Origin: Dicaeum eximium
Taxonomy: Eukaryota; Chordata; Aves; Passeriformes; Dicaeidae
DNA length: 64,000 bases
Assembly (NCBI GenBank): GCA_013396995.1
Contig: VWZP01009174.1
Span: forward strand, 125,631-189,630
Direction of reading: 5' to 3'
Below, piece after piece: positions 48,240-59,459 of the stretch. How positions within the stretch are numbered: the stretch's first letter is position 1; each line of letters opens with the position of its first letter. The notes under the pieces were generated by a model, which worked only from the letters and a program-made list of their open reading frames with translations, was not told the origin of the DNA and made no database searches. A program made the translations under genes and the position numbers.

Positions 48240-48339
48240 CCTCATGTATAACATATGTTGAGGCATAAATAAAAAACAGCTAGGTCCGTCTCAATAAAGT
48301 TACTACTTGTTATGTGCAGTAGAGGCAGGTGAGACTGAT

Positions 48340-48973
48340 TTGAGTTTGTTCAATATAGGAGGGTGCAAAATCCTTTGTCTGGGATGAAATAACCATATGC
48401 ACTAGTACAGGCCAGACTGCTGGAAAGAGGCTTTGCAGAATCGAGAGTACTGGCGGAACACACATTGAACAGAAGTCAGTAATGTGCTCTTGATTGAGGG
48501 AAGTGGTATTACCTGTCTTTGTGATACTTGTAAGACTGTGTGTGGAGTGCTGTGCACAAAATCAGGTCAAAAGATAGGCAGGGAAAAACTGGAGCAAGTC
48601 CAAGTGGATGGCTGCCAGCATATGGTAAAGGGGTCTAAGATGAGAGCTCAAGATAGCAGAATGCCTTCAGCCTTAGGAAAAGAAGGCTAAAGACAGACCT
48701 TATTGGTGTATATATCTACCTGCAAAGAAGATACAAAGACAGATTATTCTCAAGGGTGTGTGTTGATACTACAAGAAGCAGTGGATGCAAGCTGCAACAT
48801 GGAAAATTCTAGTTAGAGAGGAAAAAAAATCTATCATGATGATTGTCAAACACCATAGTACTTTGCCCAGTTAGGCTGCAGTAATCATAAATCATTAGAA
48901 CAGGGCCCTGAGTAACCTGCTTTGAGTAGGACGTGACTGACTAGATGACCTCCAGATATGCCTTCCAACCTTG
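48340..48973 (+). mobile_element. CR1 LINE 3' portion
   Basis: Sense CR1 sequence (GAAATAACCATATGCACTAG, GGCCAGACTGCTGGAAAG, GTGTGGAGTGCTGTGCAC) runs to the 3' region GACTGACTAGATGACCTCCA and CCTTCCAACCTT at about 48972. The ATTCTATGATT tail is replaced by an LTR start. The body is diverged and all frames are broken. Confidence 0.82.
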
Positions 48974-49650
48974 TGTGAGAGCCTGGAAAGACTGATGTCT
49001 TGGACACTTTGGCATGCATGTGTGTGGGGGCAGGGGCAAGTCAGGCCTTGCCCTGGTGATGCAGCTGTCTGCTCTCTACATCCCCACCCCTACAGCCTAT
49101 ATCCCAGTCTGGCAGTGCCTGCCAATCATGGAACACCAGAGGCAATGCCCCACACTCTCCTAACCCAGCTTCTAAGTGGCCAAATGACCAGAATTCCCAC
49201 CTGGGGGAAGGGCCCAGGAAGGCCAAGGGGTATTTAAGGCCAAACATGAGACCATCACTTTGTCTGGACCCTACCTCCTTTTGGAGTTTCTGTCATCTGG
49301 GAAACCAGGAGCTGGTAGATATAATATATGGGTGCTTTTCTGTATTTTTCTGTTCTCTCTCTTTCTCTTCCTTCTTCTTCAATTCCTTCTTCTTAGAATT
49401 CTTGAGTAACTTGTAATTGAACAGGCTTAAAGTTTGCTAATTTGAATGGGCTAAATTAATGCTTTGAGAAGTCTTTTATATTGATTGAATATTGCACTAA
49501 AACTTTTGCCAAAGTTTCTTTGGTTTTCTAAAGTTGCTGGTGAAGTCCTTTTTTGTTGTTTTGACCTCTTGAGAATATCTTGTCAGTACTTCTACCATGT
49601 GTCTAACTCAGAGTCCAAGAACAACTGAAAGCCCTGTTAAAAATCTTGTC
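48974..49650 (+). mobile_element. LTR abutting CR1, plus strand
   Basis: It begins TGTGAGAGCCTGGAAAGACT at 48974 directly after the CR1 tail. A TATA-like GGGGTATTTAAGGCC lies at about 49229, and T/C-rich sequence follows, as in the known passerine LTR it resembles. The first 270 bp recur in inverted orientation at 62328-62600. The 3' end is not fixed and is placed at about 49650. Confidence 0.7.
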
Positions 49651-50986
49651 AACCAAGTCATACAACTTGGTGGGGCTTTACATCTGCACACCAACATGAA
49701 CTGGAAATCAACTGGACATGAAGGTCCTTTCTCTTTCAGAGAAAGCTTTGAATACAGTAAGTCTAAAAATAAATTGAAACTATATTTGAATACTTTGAGC
49801 ACCTCCATGAAAAGTAATTCCTGTCTTTTCTCACTTCTCTGTTGACTACTCCTCCAGATAGGAAAATGAGATTAATTTTCTGATGGCTTATTTGTTTTCA
49901 GTACAAACTTCACTCTGGTTTGACTGAGGACTTTGAAGGCAAAAACAATGTCTTGCTTGATTTTTCTTCCCCCCCACTCCTCCTTTTTTTAAAGGAATCT
50001 GTGGTTAGTTTTAAGTTCAGTTTTCTGGAGCAAAAGGCTTATGGAACTCCAGGGAAACGTGGATTTTTTTATGGTGTATTTTGTCCAGTAGGTGTCTCTC
50101 ATTCATAAAGAATCTTAAAGGGATTTTTCCACTGCCAGACTGTAGATAAATGAAAAAAAAGGCTTCAGAAACAATCACCTGCCTTATTATTTGCCCATTT
50201 AAAATAAGGTACAAGTTACTATACTGTATATTACTGGACTTTGAAATTAAGGAATTTTCACAAGAAGTAGCTCCCATTCTGACTCTAGTTCAGTCTGAAC
50301 AAAAACAGTGGGAAGCATTGTAACAAGGAAAGGCAGGGGGATGGGCATGGTGGTGATTCACAGCTGTTAGGTAATTCTGAAGTGGTTTGAGCAAGGCTTC
50401 TTTGAATGGTCACCTGGCAACAGCTTTAAAGTAATTTTTTGTATCTATTTCCTTTGTTTTCCAAACAAAACCCTTATATTCTCAGTGTCCTATTTAAATA
50501 CTATTATTTATTTTATGCCAGCCAGCTTTAACATTTCCAGGTGGTGCTGGAGAAATTAGGTGAAGGCTTGATGGTGTAAGAAACAGAGGCACTATGTCTT
50601 TGGCTCACTATTGGCAGCTGTGCTTCTGGCAAAACCTAATGTTTTTAGGATGGTAGAAGTAATTGTGCTTGCTAAAGGGCACCCAGCTGCCTTCAAAACT
50701 GTTTTTTTCCTTTGTAAATTTAAAACTTAGAAGCTATACATTTTGACTGTAAATGCAGAGATCAGGAAAAAGAACTGCAACAGCATGAATGAAGTGCAAG
50801 TGCCATGATGACTGGATTGAGCTAGGAAGAGTCTAGGATATGTAGGAAGCTGTGATTTCTAAGAATACTTTTAGAAGAATAGGAATGTTTCAATAATATG
50901 TCTTAATTGTAGTTAAAGAATATAAATGTCCTTGAGCTACGTCTGCTTGATTCAAATAACCTCAATAACAGGTCTTCAATTAACCA
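49651..50986. other. Intergenic, nothing recognised
   Basis: AT-rich DNA without a recognised gene or repeat family. The 86-codon minus frame at 50017-50277 has no recognised motif. Confidence 0.4.
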
Positions 50987-51255
50987 CATGGACAGCCATA
51001 GAAATGGAGAATGTAAAGCCCCTCCCTCCAAATTATTATAATTTTGAAATTAAGGGGCTCTCAGGTAAAAATACGAGAGTAGGAATAACAGTTCTTTATT
51101 AGGAAAAATAAAATTAAAGATGCAGTAATACAGCACTGACAGTCAGAATACGACCTGACACTCTGTTGGTGGGGATGTTGGCAGCAGTCCCATTAAATGG
51201 TGACTGCAGTCCTCCTGGAGTGACAAATGTGGTTCTGTTGAAGCAGTGATCCTGT

Positions 51256-52562
51256 AGAATTCACAGAATTCACAGGTTGGAAGAGACCTTCAAGATCATC
51301 AAGTCCAACCCATGCCCTAACACCTCAACTAAAGCAGTCTTTTTTTAAACACATCCACGGATGGTGACTCCACCACCTCCCTGGGCAGACCATTCTAGTA
51401 CTTTATCACTCTTTCCATGAAAAACTTTTTCCTAATATACAACATATATTTCCCTTGACATAGCTTGAGACTGTGTTCTCTGGTTCTGTCAGTTGCTGCC
51501 TGGAGAAGGAGACCAACCCTGACCTGACTGCAGCCACCTTTCAGGGAGTTGTAGAGAGTGATAAGGTCACCTCTGAGTCTCCTTTTCTCCAGGCTAAACA
51601 ATGCCAGCTCCCTCAGTCATTCTTATTTGCAACTCCACAACTCCACAGCTTGTGAAAGTTGGGAAGTAGGTATGTACCTTTATTCAGTGTTGGGCACACA
51701 TGGATCATTTCCCCAAAAGACATGCGCAATCCTGAAAATTCCCGAGTCTCTTTTACCCCTCTTACTTGTGCATATGCATGGCGTTTCATAATAGGTTCAT
51801 GCATATTCTGCTAGTCATGCATATTTTACTAGTTTTGCGTTACAATTAGTTCTCCTCAGTCCTTGTACAGAGAGCTCTGTGGTCATCCTATCCATCTCCT
51901 GCAGCCTCAGCTTTGGCTTTGTCTTGCTTTAAGGTTCAAGGGGCCCCTCTTATCTCCCTTTTAGCTTGGAAGTTCTCATTCCTTTTCTCCTTGTGTGAGG
52001 CAAGTTTGTGAGCACAGGCTTTTTGCAAGGGCAAGCAGTCTTGGGCACAGTACAGTTAACAGAATAAACAAGTTAACCAGCATATTTCATCTATGTGAGC
52101 AAATTACAGACTAAATAATTCACACTTCCCCTAAATCTGAAATGGATTTCTACTCAAGTTAAATTTCTGCACTCTTTCAGTTCCTCACAGGTTTGTGCTC
52201 CCAGCCCCTCACCAGCCTCGTTGCCTCCTCTGGATGCGCTCCAGTGTCTCAGTGTCCTTCCTAAACTGAGGGCCCAGAACTGGACACAGCACTCAAGGTG
52301 CCCCTCACCAGTGCTGAGTACAGGGGCAGAATGACCTCCCTGCTCCTGCTGGCCACACTGTTCCTGATACAGACCAGGATGCCCTTGGCCTTTTGGCCAC
52401 CAGGGCACACTGCTGGCTCATGTTCAGCCGGCTGTTACCAGCACCCCCAGGTCCCTTTGTGCCTGGGCACTGTCCAGCCACAGCATCCCCAGCCTGTAAC
52501 GCTGCAGGGGGTTATTGTGGCCAAAATGCAGGACTTGGCACTTGGACTTATTAAACTTCAAG
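51256..52562 (-). mobile_element. CR1 LINE inserted in LTR (middle layer)
   Basis: From TTCACAGAATTCACAGGTTG at 51256 to CTTGGACTTATTAAACTTCA near 52560 this is CR1 in antisense, in two blocks (51256-51622 and 52179-52562) that join exactly at the CCCTCAGTC-TTCCTCACAGG site known from the copy at 8581-9013. It lies between the halves of the outer LTR. Frames are still long in places, so it is moderately young. Confidence 0.92.
51623..52178 (-). mobile_element. LTR inserted in the CR1 (inner layer)
   Basis: About 556 bp interrupt the CR1. Within it, TGTGAAAG (51651) to AATTCACA (52124) forms a 474-bp LTR with TGTGAA/TTCACA inverted ends on the minus strand and AATAAA antisense at about 51680. 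Upstream on that strand is TTTAGGGGAAG, a polypurine tract, so some 3' internal sequence remains (52125-52178). It is homologous to the provirus LTR at 57005-57528: TTTATTCAGTGTTG followed by GATC and CC-CAAAA with CATG. No exact target duplication could be set. Confidence 0.78.
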
Positions 52563-52930
52563 GTGTAGTTTTCCTCTGAAGGTCCAGTAGTAGTGTAGAT
52601 GGGTTTGGTCTTCCTCTGGGAATCCAGTGGGAAAAGGCTACCTGTGGTGTTCCAAATATCAGATTATATCCAGGTAGGAATGGTTGGCTCCTCCCCCTGG
52701 GTGGAGCATCTCCCAATGGGATGATGTAATTTTATCAGTCATGCAGTGAGACTCAATGGCCCATTAACAGAAGATATCTCCCTGGAGGGAGGATGAGTCA
52801 TGGAAGAGATAAAGAAAACTGCCCCACCTAGTTTTAACAGGTGGCCCAATTAACAGAAAATAACTGCCCCACCTTTAACAGATGGCAAATTGAATACACA
52901 CTTCTTGCATTTGCAACCTAAGACAGCAGC

Positions 52931-53790
52931 ACACTGCAATGATGCTTCAGCATTTGCTTCTGGGTATCTAGATGTAGCTAACTTGTTACAGACAGGGAAT
53001 CCTTGTATTAGAAAGTAATCAAGAGATCCGCTCAGTTCCTACTTGAATCCATGCATTGGGGAAGTAAAAAATATGTGGCTAAATGGAATAAGTCGTGAGA
53101 ATCTTCTGGAGGCTGACCTACAAGTCTGTACTTCTAACACACAAAGTGAAGAAGGAGGTCTTTTTGCTCTGGCCTGGAAACTGCGCCATATGCACCTCCC
53201 TTCCACATTCAGTAATAACCAGGAAATTAGGAGAAATGACTGTACTTCATATATTGGCAAGCCACATTACAGCAGCTAGGCAGAGCAGAAAAAGCCATCA
53301 GTGAATCAAAGGAAAATGGTCTTTGAGAAGTTATGTCTCATGTAGCCTTATTGAGCACCTGATTGCAAAGGCCTCACAAAACCATTGGGGTAACAATCTG
53401 TTCTCCCTCTAGCTATTTGCATAGTACAGCAATCCAAATCAATGTCTTACTGATTTGGGGAAGGCAAAATCACTTGAACAACAGAAAATAACTGAAATTC
53501 CTTATCTAGTATTGAAAAGTGTGTTAAAAAAAATTGCTGTTCTGAATGGCAGATCCCAGCCATGTACTATGTGCTTCAGATTTTGATTTTCTACTAGCCT
53601 TGTACTGGAAAAGAAGCTGTCAATATTTTAGTTATGTTTTCCTCATAATTTCAGGAAGTTATCCTGAATCATGGCCTAAATGTTGGTTTTTTTTTTACTC
53701 TGCCATTCATTTATGCTTTTAGTTAGTTTAAAAGGTTTAAAAGTTGCTTTGTGGCTTCATATTTCTAATTTCGCATGTAATTTAGGCAGC
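52931..53790. other. Intergenic, nothing recognised
   Basis: Sequence between the nest and an LTR fragment. Short overlapping frames at 53043-53304 carry no recognised motif. Confidence 0.4.
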
Positions 53791-53800
53791 CATCCTGTCC

Positions 53801-53853
53801 TTTCTTCTCTTCTCCTCCTCCTTCTTCTCCTCCTTCTTCTCCTCCTCCTCGTT
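53801..53853. repeat. TTC/TCC microsatellite
   Basis: Polypyrimidine array of CTT and CTC units on the plus strand. The frame across it reads as a poly-leucine run and is an artefact of the repeat. Confidence 0.9.
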
Positions 53854-54004
53854 CTTGTTGATCTTGTTCTTTGACTGTTCTTATCTCAACCCACGAGGTT
53901 TACTTTTTTTTTTCCCTTGGATTCTCCTCCCCACCGGGTTTTCATCAGGGAGTGCGTGAGCAGCTGCATGGTACACAGTTTCTGGCTGGGATTAAACCAC
54001 AACA
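53854..54004 (+). mobile_element. LTR 3' end fragment, plus strand
   Basis: CTTATCTCAACCCACGAGGT, then GGGAGTGCGTGAGCAGCTGC, then CTGGCTGGGATTAAACCACA and ACA at 54004: the sense counterpart of the LTR ends at 47293 and 19890. The polypyrimidine array before it may belong to the same LTR. Confidence 0.72.
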
Positions 54005-56344
54005 GCAAGAGAAACCCTCAAGTCTTCAGTGATGTTGATATTCTAGATAACAGTGCATGAGTGCTTAGAGAGATGAGTGTTCATGGCTGCCACCTTGGTT
54101 GAACTGCTGGGAGCTGGGATTGCTGGAGCAAAAACTGCTGGGAACTGGGATTGCAAAGATCATGTCTACCTCGCTCCCCTATAAGACTAAGACATGGTGG
54201 ATTTGTAAAGAACTCATTAGGGTCAGGTCCTAACACTTTCCAAGTCTGCACTTTCCTAATCAAGTATCAAGCAGCATTGCCAGCAGTAAAGCAGCTTGTT
54301 GTTCAGAGGGCTGAGTCAAACACTTGTATGTGTCATTTTGGAGGAAGATGACTGTCTTACTGAATTTGTAGTTGCCATCTTGTTTTCTACTCAAAGACCG
54401 GAGGAGAAAAAAAGAAGAAAGGATCACAATTCCCCTGCCCTCATCTTTTCTTTTCTACTGCTAGTTCCTAAAGAATGTGTTAGAACATTTTTCTTAGCAT
54501 TTTCCCAACATGATATTTTAATCTTGTATTTATGTCTCACAGTTGCCAAGTTAGCTGACCCAGGAACACATCTGGTCTGCTCCCTGGACAGATGACACTG
54601 CTATCTCTGCCAGTCAGGAAGTGGTGAATGCACATGAGGATTATGGCAGGACCACTAGTAAACATAAGTAGCATATTTGTTAATCAACAGGAAATTGCCA
54701 GTATGATATATAGCTGGAATGAAATACGGCCTTCTCTGGGTTTTGAGCTCTGAGAGGTTAAGAAAACACAGCAAGTAATATGAAAAGGACATTGATTTTC
54801 TGCCATGAGTTCTAACAGAGAACTACCTAGTCACAGCAAAAAAGAGTCCCTGCACAGCAAATCCTAGGAATGTAGCCTGAAGCCTCAGACTCTGGAGACG
54901 GGCCAACTATATAGCTCCCCTCAAGCTGACTTGAGTCCATTCACTTGGACACAGAGGCCATTTACAGATGCTAAATTTTACTTGGTGGCAATGTTGCAAA
55001 AGCCAAAAATAAATCAATTTGTTTTTTCAACTTCACAAGTGTACTTCACATTTGTTTAAAGCTATGGTTTCCAGGCCTGCCAGTGACTCCAAGGTAAGAT
55101 ATTTTTGAAAATAGAATAATTACCTTAGCAGGCTTTTGTATAACACATCTGTTGACGCATGCAAATGATGGATACTATAGTATGTGTTGGTGTACAATGA
55201 CTATACTAATCTTCTGTGACCAATGAAGTGGTAACCTTTTAAGGAAGAAGAAATAGCCATGCTCCTAAGTGTCCCCTTTACTTTGAGTACAGAATGTCCA
55301 TTATTTCATCTTGCTGCATAATATAGGTATTTATTTGTTCTTTGCCTGAAAGAATGTGGTTGGAAAATATTTGGTGAAATCAGCAGTAACAGGTTATAGG
55401 AGGAATAAGCCACCTAGAAACTTATATATCTGTTAAGATATATAATAATTATTTAAATAATCACTATTATATTGTAGTAATTTCTTCAATTTCCTGTTGT
55501 AGAAAAATAGTTCTTCTTGGACATCATGTAACATACCTATTTTAATGGAGAGCTTGGATATGCCAGAGATAAGGGATCCAATCTACAAACTACACTGGGC
55601 TTTGTGACTTCAGACACCAAATATTATGTGGCATACAAAATAAAAGGAAAAGGATTTTTTACCATGCCTTATCGACATATTTAATTAAGTTAACTTTGGT
55701 GGAATTGCATATGAAGAAATAGAAATGGAACAACATTCTTATTTTGCTGCAGATATTTTTTTCTTGAAATCCTTTTCACTTTCTTTGAATAACTAACACA
55801 CATAGTAGTGTTTAAGGCTGCATCAAGAATGCACTTTATCTCCCAATTGCTACCATATAAAATATTTTCATATTCAGGTTCATATCCTGAAACCATCTTG
55901 GAGTGCAGGAACTACTTCTTCCTCTTTTCTATCCTCTGCTCGATTCCCCTGCCCCCTCTAAGCTATATCAGAAAATGTACAGAAGTACACTTAATGCACT
56001 TTAATCACTAACAGTCTCAGTCTAGGTGGTCAGACTAAAACTACTCCAAAATAAAGCTTCCGCTGCATGTGTTGTGGACCTGAAGTCCTTAGCACTATGT
56101 GCTGTACAAAACTGTGTTAATTGTGCTGTACTGCTTCCTAAATGCAGTCAAAGACTGTGATGCCATGAAAAAATTAAGAACAAAATAGAGTAGAATTGCA
56201 GAATATTTGGGTAAAATAATTTAAAAAGTTTTACACATGTTAGTGGGGAAGGTATTAGATTTTAAGCTGGTTAACTGAGAGGGGGGAAAGCATTTTTAGC
56301 TAGCAGTTCTTATGTCAAAGATTGTGACCTGTTTTATCTGCCTG
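54005..56344. other. Intergenic, nothing recognised
   Basis: AT-rich DNA with no recognised gene or repeat family. Confidence 0.45.
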
Positions 56345-56905
56345 TCAGTGCAGGCAGCTCTGCCAGCAGCTATAGTGCAGACTGCAGGTTGTGCCCTGGA
56401 TGGGGGGAAAGGGATGGAGCCCCAGCAATGAGCCATGAGCTGGCACCCACCCTTTGCACAGCTGAGGGTATGGGGACTGGAGGGCAGGCTGGTGTGTCAC
56501 TCAGGGACTCTGTGGCAACAAATGAGGGATGAGAAGACTCCAGACCCAAAATCGCCATTGGAACAGGTGCACAGACTGTAAGGAAATAAAGGCCCAGGGA
56601 TTTCTTTGTTTGGGGTTCCTCCCAGGCAGCACCAGCACAAGCTGTTGTGCACAACCACAATAAAAGGCTCGATCCTAACTTAAGGGAACCAGACATCTGT
56701 GACTGCTACTTGAAGCCTGGGGCTGAGCCAGTGAGGGAAACCTGTCTGTCCGTGTGAGTGGAATGTGTAGGGAATCAAGCAGGGCACCCACTGACTCACT
56801 GGAGCCATGTGTTGCGATGGGGCTTCGGTCCTAGTGGTAACAGTCTTAGGTGGTGCGAGTGTGACTGCCAGAGTGGCTCCTGGATGGTCAGACAAGAAAG
56901 TTTCT
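56345..56905 (+). mobile_element. Dispersed LTR-plus-leader repeat, copy 2
   Basis: Same order of blocks as 22680-23290 (see that entry for motifs). Here the poly(A) signal AATAAA is intact at 56659-56664, followed by AGGCTCGATCC and then leader-type sequence (GTGAGGGAAACCTGTCTG at about 56731). It sits 100 bp before, and in the opposite orientation to, the LTR of the minus-strand provirus. Confidence 0.65.
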
Positions 56906-57004
56906 TCAACATTAGCATCATCCAGTGCATACAAAGGAGCCTCATGTTCAGGCTGGGAACATGTGGTGTTGCTGAAAACCAGGAAATAAACTCTCTAACT
57001 AGTT

Positions 57005-57528
57005 TGTTAGGGTAGAAAGTCAACTTTATTCAGTGTTGAGCTATATGGGGATCCCTCCAAAAATCATGTACATCAGTTATCAAAGCTTTTAACTATTTAT
57101 ACCTTTTAGCAAACAAATGAATTAGTGTTCATTGGCTAACAAGTTACGTAGTTATCTTCATTAATTATTATTCTATCTTCTATTGGTAATTAATTTCTTG
57201 CTTCTTATGCCAATTAGTCCACATTTTCTGTATTTTTATTAACTTTTTCCCAGATAGGGAGAACCCCAGTAATTGTCTTAGTTTCTTCTACGTGTCTAGT
57301 TTCTGTAACTTGTCTTTGTGGTTTATAAATTCGGCATCCTTGGTGTCCAGGTCTCAACAATAAATTTCACTTCCAGGATTCGTTAATTTCCTATCCCAGG
57401 TCTGAGAGCACTGAAGCATGACAGACCCTAAGCATTTTTCTAACACATGGATATCACCCAGTGCCTGCTTGTTAACTGCTATCTATTTCATGGAATAAAT
57501 CACCCTTCTTGTTGGTTAATTCCTAACA
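57005..57528 (-). mobile_element. 3' LTR of minus-strand provirus (524 bp)
   Basis: On the minus strand it starts TGTTAGGAATTAACC at 57528 and ends ACTTTCTACCCTAACA at 57005: a perfect 7-bp inverted terminal repeat (TGTTAGG/CCTAACA). AATAAA is antisense at about 57025-57030. Directly upstream on the same strand is the polypurine tract CAGTGGGGGAAAA, which marks it as a 3' LTR. Env and integrase remnants lie on the same strand at higher coordinates. Confidence 0.87.
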
Positions 57529-57541
57529 TTTTCCCCCACTG
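57529..57541 (-). promoter_or_regulatory. Polypurine tract
   Basis: CAGTGGGGGAAAA on the minus strand, ending exactly at the TG of the LTR; the plus-strand primer site of retroviral reverse transcription. Confidence 0.85.
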
Positions 57542-57755
57542 CTGAATGGGCCCTTTTTAAAGAAATATAAGTTTTTGGTAACAGCATCTATCTGTTTATT
57601 TAGTTAGTTATTATATTTCAGAGGAGTGACTATAATGATGACAAGGATGTAAGTTTTGATGTACAGAGTAGCCCAGTATGATTTCCTCTTACTAAGAGCA
57701 GAAAAAATATTTTGCAAACATCTAAGTGAAGCCAAACATTCTTATGACTTCATAT

Positions 57756-58750
57756 TGTGGCTTAGCCTCAGCTAACAGGCAAAATGCCAGCCAGATGCTT
57801 GCTCATCCCCTGTCTTTCCCCCGGGATGGGGCAGAAAATAAAAAGAGCAGGAATGAGAAAGCTTGAGAGTATGTTTAAAGACAGGGAGATTGCTTACCAG
57901 TCAGTTTTGTGGGCAAAGGAGACTTATTGTAGGTAAAATAACTTAATCAATTGCCAATTAAAATAAAAACATAATCACTAGTGGAGAGTAGTGGGAAATA
58001 AAGAAAAACTTTAAAATAACACCCTTCTCAGACACGGTATCACTCCTGCACTCTAGTTTCCTGCTAGACCCCTTCCCCCTACTTCAAGTGGTGCAGGCAG
58101 ATGAGAAATGGTGTGCTGCAGCCAGTCCGTAACAGCTGTCATCCTTCCTCCCCACACTTCACCCCTGCAAGGGTGAGAGGGTTCTTTTGGCTGCAGTTCC
58201 TGTCAAGAAAATATGCTGTGGTATGAGTTCCACTCTGGCTGCAGTTCCCTCAGTAATATCCATTTGCTCCAGCAGGGGGTTGTCTGTGAATGGTAGTGAC
58301 TATTTAGGTTGGTACAGGTCCTCGACGGACTGCAGGGAATATCTGCTCTGGCACCCGGAGCACCTCCTCCTCCCTCTCCTCTTTCTCTGACTGTGATATT
58401 CCTTCTTGTTTCTCCTTTTTTTTTTTTTTTTTTTTTTTTTNNNNNNNNNNNNNNNNNTTTTTTTTTTTTGTCCCCTCTTCATCTCTCTCTCTCTCTGATC
58501 TCTCTCTGATGTTTTCTGTTTTTTCTTACATACATTTTCACAAATGCATCTCCAGCTTTACTAATAGAGTCTTCTCTGGTCTGCGATGGGTCTCACTGGA
58601 GCTTGCTGTGACTGGCCCAAGCCAGCACAGTACCTATCCACCATTGCAGCCCTCCTGCTGCCAACATCTTGGACCTACTCCAAAAACAGTTTTGTCTATT
58701 TGAAAGCCTGTGGAGTGACTGACAAGGCAAAATTGATAAATCTTGACTCA
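57756..58750 (-). mobile_element. ERVL-type LTR inserted in the provirus
   Basis: Plus-strand reading starts TGTGGCTTAGCCTCAGCTAA at 57756, the antisense of a common avian LTR 3' end, and continues with landmarks shared with 41387-42463: ACAGGGAGATTGCTTACC, the CTGCAGTTCC blocks and TGGCACCCGGAGCACCTCCT. It lies between the polypurine tract and the env remnant, so it entered or replaced the 3' part of that provirus. It contains a poly(T) run and a 17-base gap. The far end is approximate. Confidence 0.65.
58419..58469. repeat. Poly(T) tract with 17-N gap
   Basis: About 22 T, then N at 58441-58457, then about 12 T. The gap length is probably arbitrary, caused by the homopolymer. Confidence 0.95.
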
Positions 58751-59459
58751 CTTGTTTATTCTGACCCACAGAATAGGAGAATGGTACCTATCAGCCAGTA
58801 GGTAGGAAGGGAGGAAGAGATTGTTGTATTTATTGCTATACACATGTCTTTAAAAATTAGAGAAGATACACATAGAATAAAAGAAAAATTATACAGTATC
58901 TTTACTGGCCTCTGCCAGCCTACTTTGCCTGCCTTTAGACATTTCACTTATATTAGGGTGAGGTGAGAAGTAAAGTTATATTAATGGAATGTGACTGTAA
59001 GAACTTTAGACAATATAAAATTTCTTAGAAAGTGAGCAGGAATTTTTGACTGGAAAACAGAATTCTGCTTTAGCCTGAGCCAGTATTGGAGTCTAAATTC
59101 AAGATTAAAATACTAATATATTATATTAGTATATAATCCTGTATATTAGGGGTTGTTGTACAGCACAAAATGCATAAAAATGAAATGCACTAAAATGATG
59201 TCTTAAGTCATATTTGGTAAGCCTTGTTCTGAGTTGGAATTTCACAGAACGCCATCACTGCCAAGGGACTTCTCACTCAGACCATGTATACTGTATATTT
59301 GGGAGGGGAATAATTTACTGTGAGACTACTTAAATTTGAGGTATCTGGTAGGAATCAGGACTTAGCCTTCCTGCAGACTAACTAACAGAAGGATGAGAAA
59401 GGGTTTATCCGCATCTTTTTAATTTACAATTATTCTCTTTGGTAGTTTGTCATTAATGT
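58751..59459. other. Unassigned, with hairpin
   Basis: AT-rich DNA between the inserted LTR and the env remnant. It may hold decayed 3' env sequence, but I cannot recognise any. A perfect 11-bp palindrome lies at 59110-59132. Confidence 0.4.
59110..59132. repeat. Perfect 11-bp hairpin
   Basis: ATACTAATATA (59110-59120), a single T, then TATATTAGTAT (59122-59132). Entirely A/T-rich apart from C and G at one pair, so chance is plausible. Confidence 0.85.

Larger units (their letters stand above)
50987..52930 (-). mobile_element. LTR element broken by a CR1 (outer layer of nest)
   Basis: Left part 50987-51255 (AATGGAGAATGTAAAGCCCC, TTGAAATTAAGGGGCTCTCA, CAGTTCTTTATTAGG) and right part about 52563-52930 (GGTGTAGTTTTCCTCTGAAG, CTCCTCCCCCTGGGTGGAGC, GAAGATATCTCCCTGGAGGG) are consecutive pieces of one element. 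The left part matches, in the same sense, the minus-strand reading of the LTR ending at 62280, so the outer element is a minus-strand LTR with AATAAA antisense near 51092. Its 3' terminus is lost. Confidence 0.78.

Noticed and set aside
53680..53874. Frame with a poly-leucine run
   Set aside because: Product of the TTC/TCC microsatellite.
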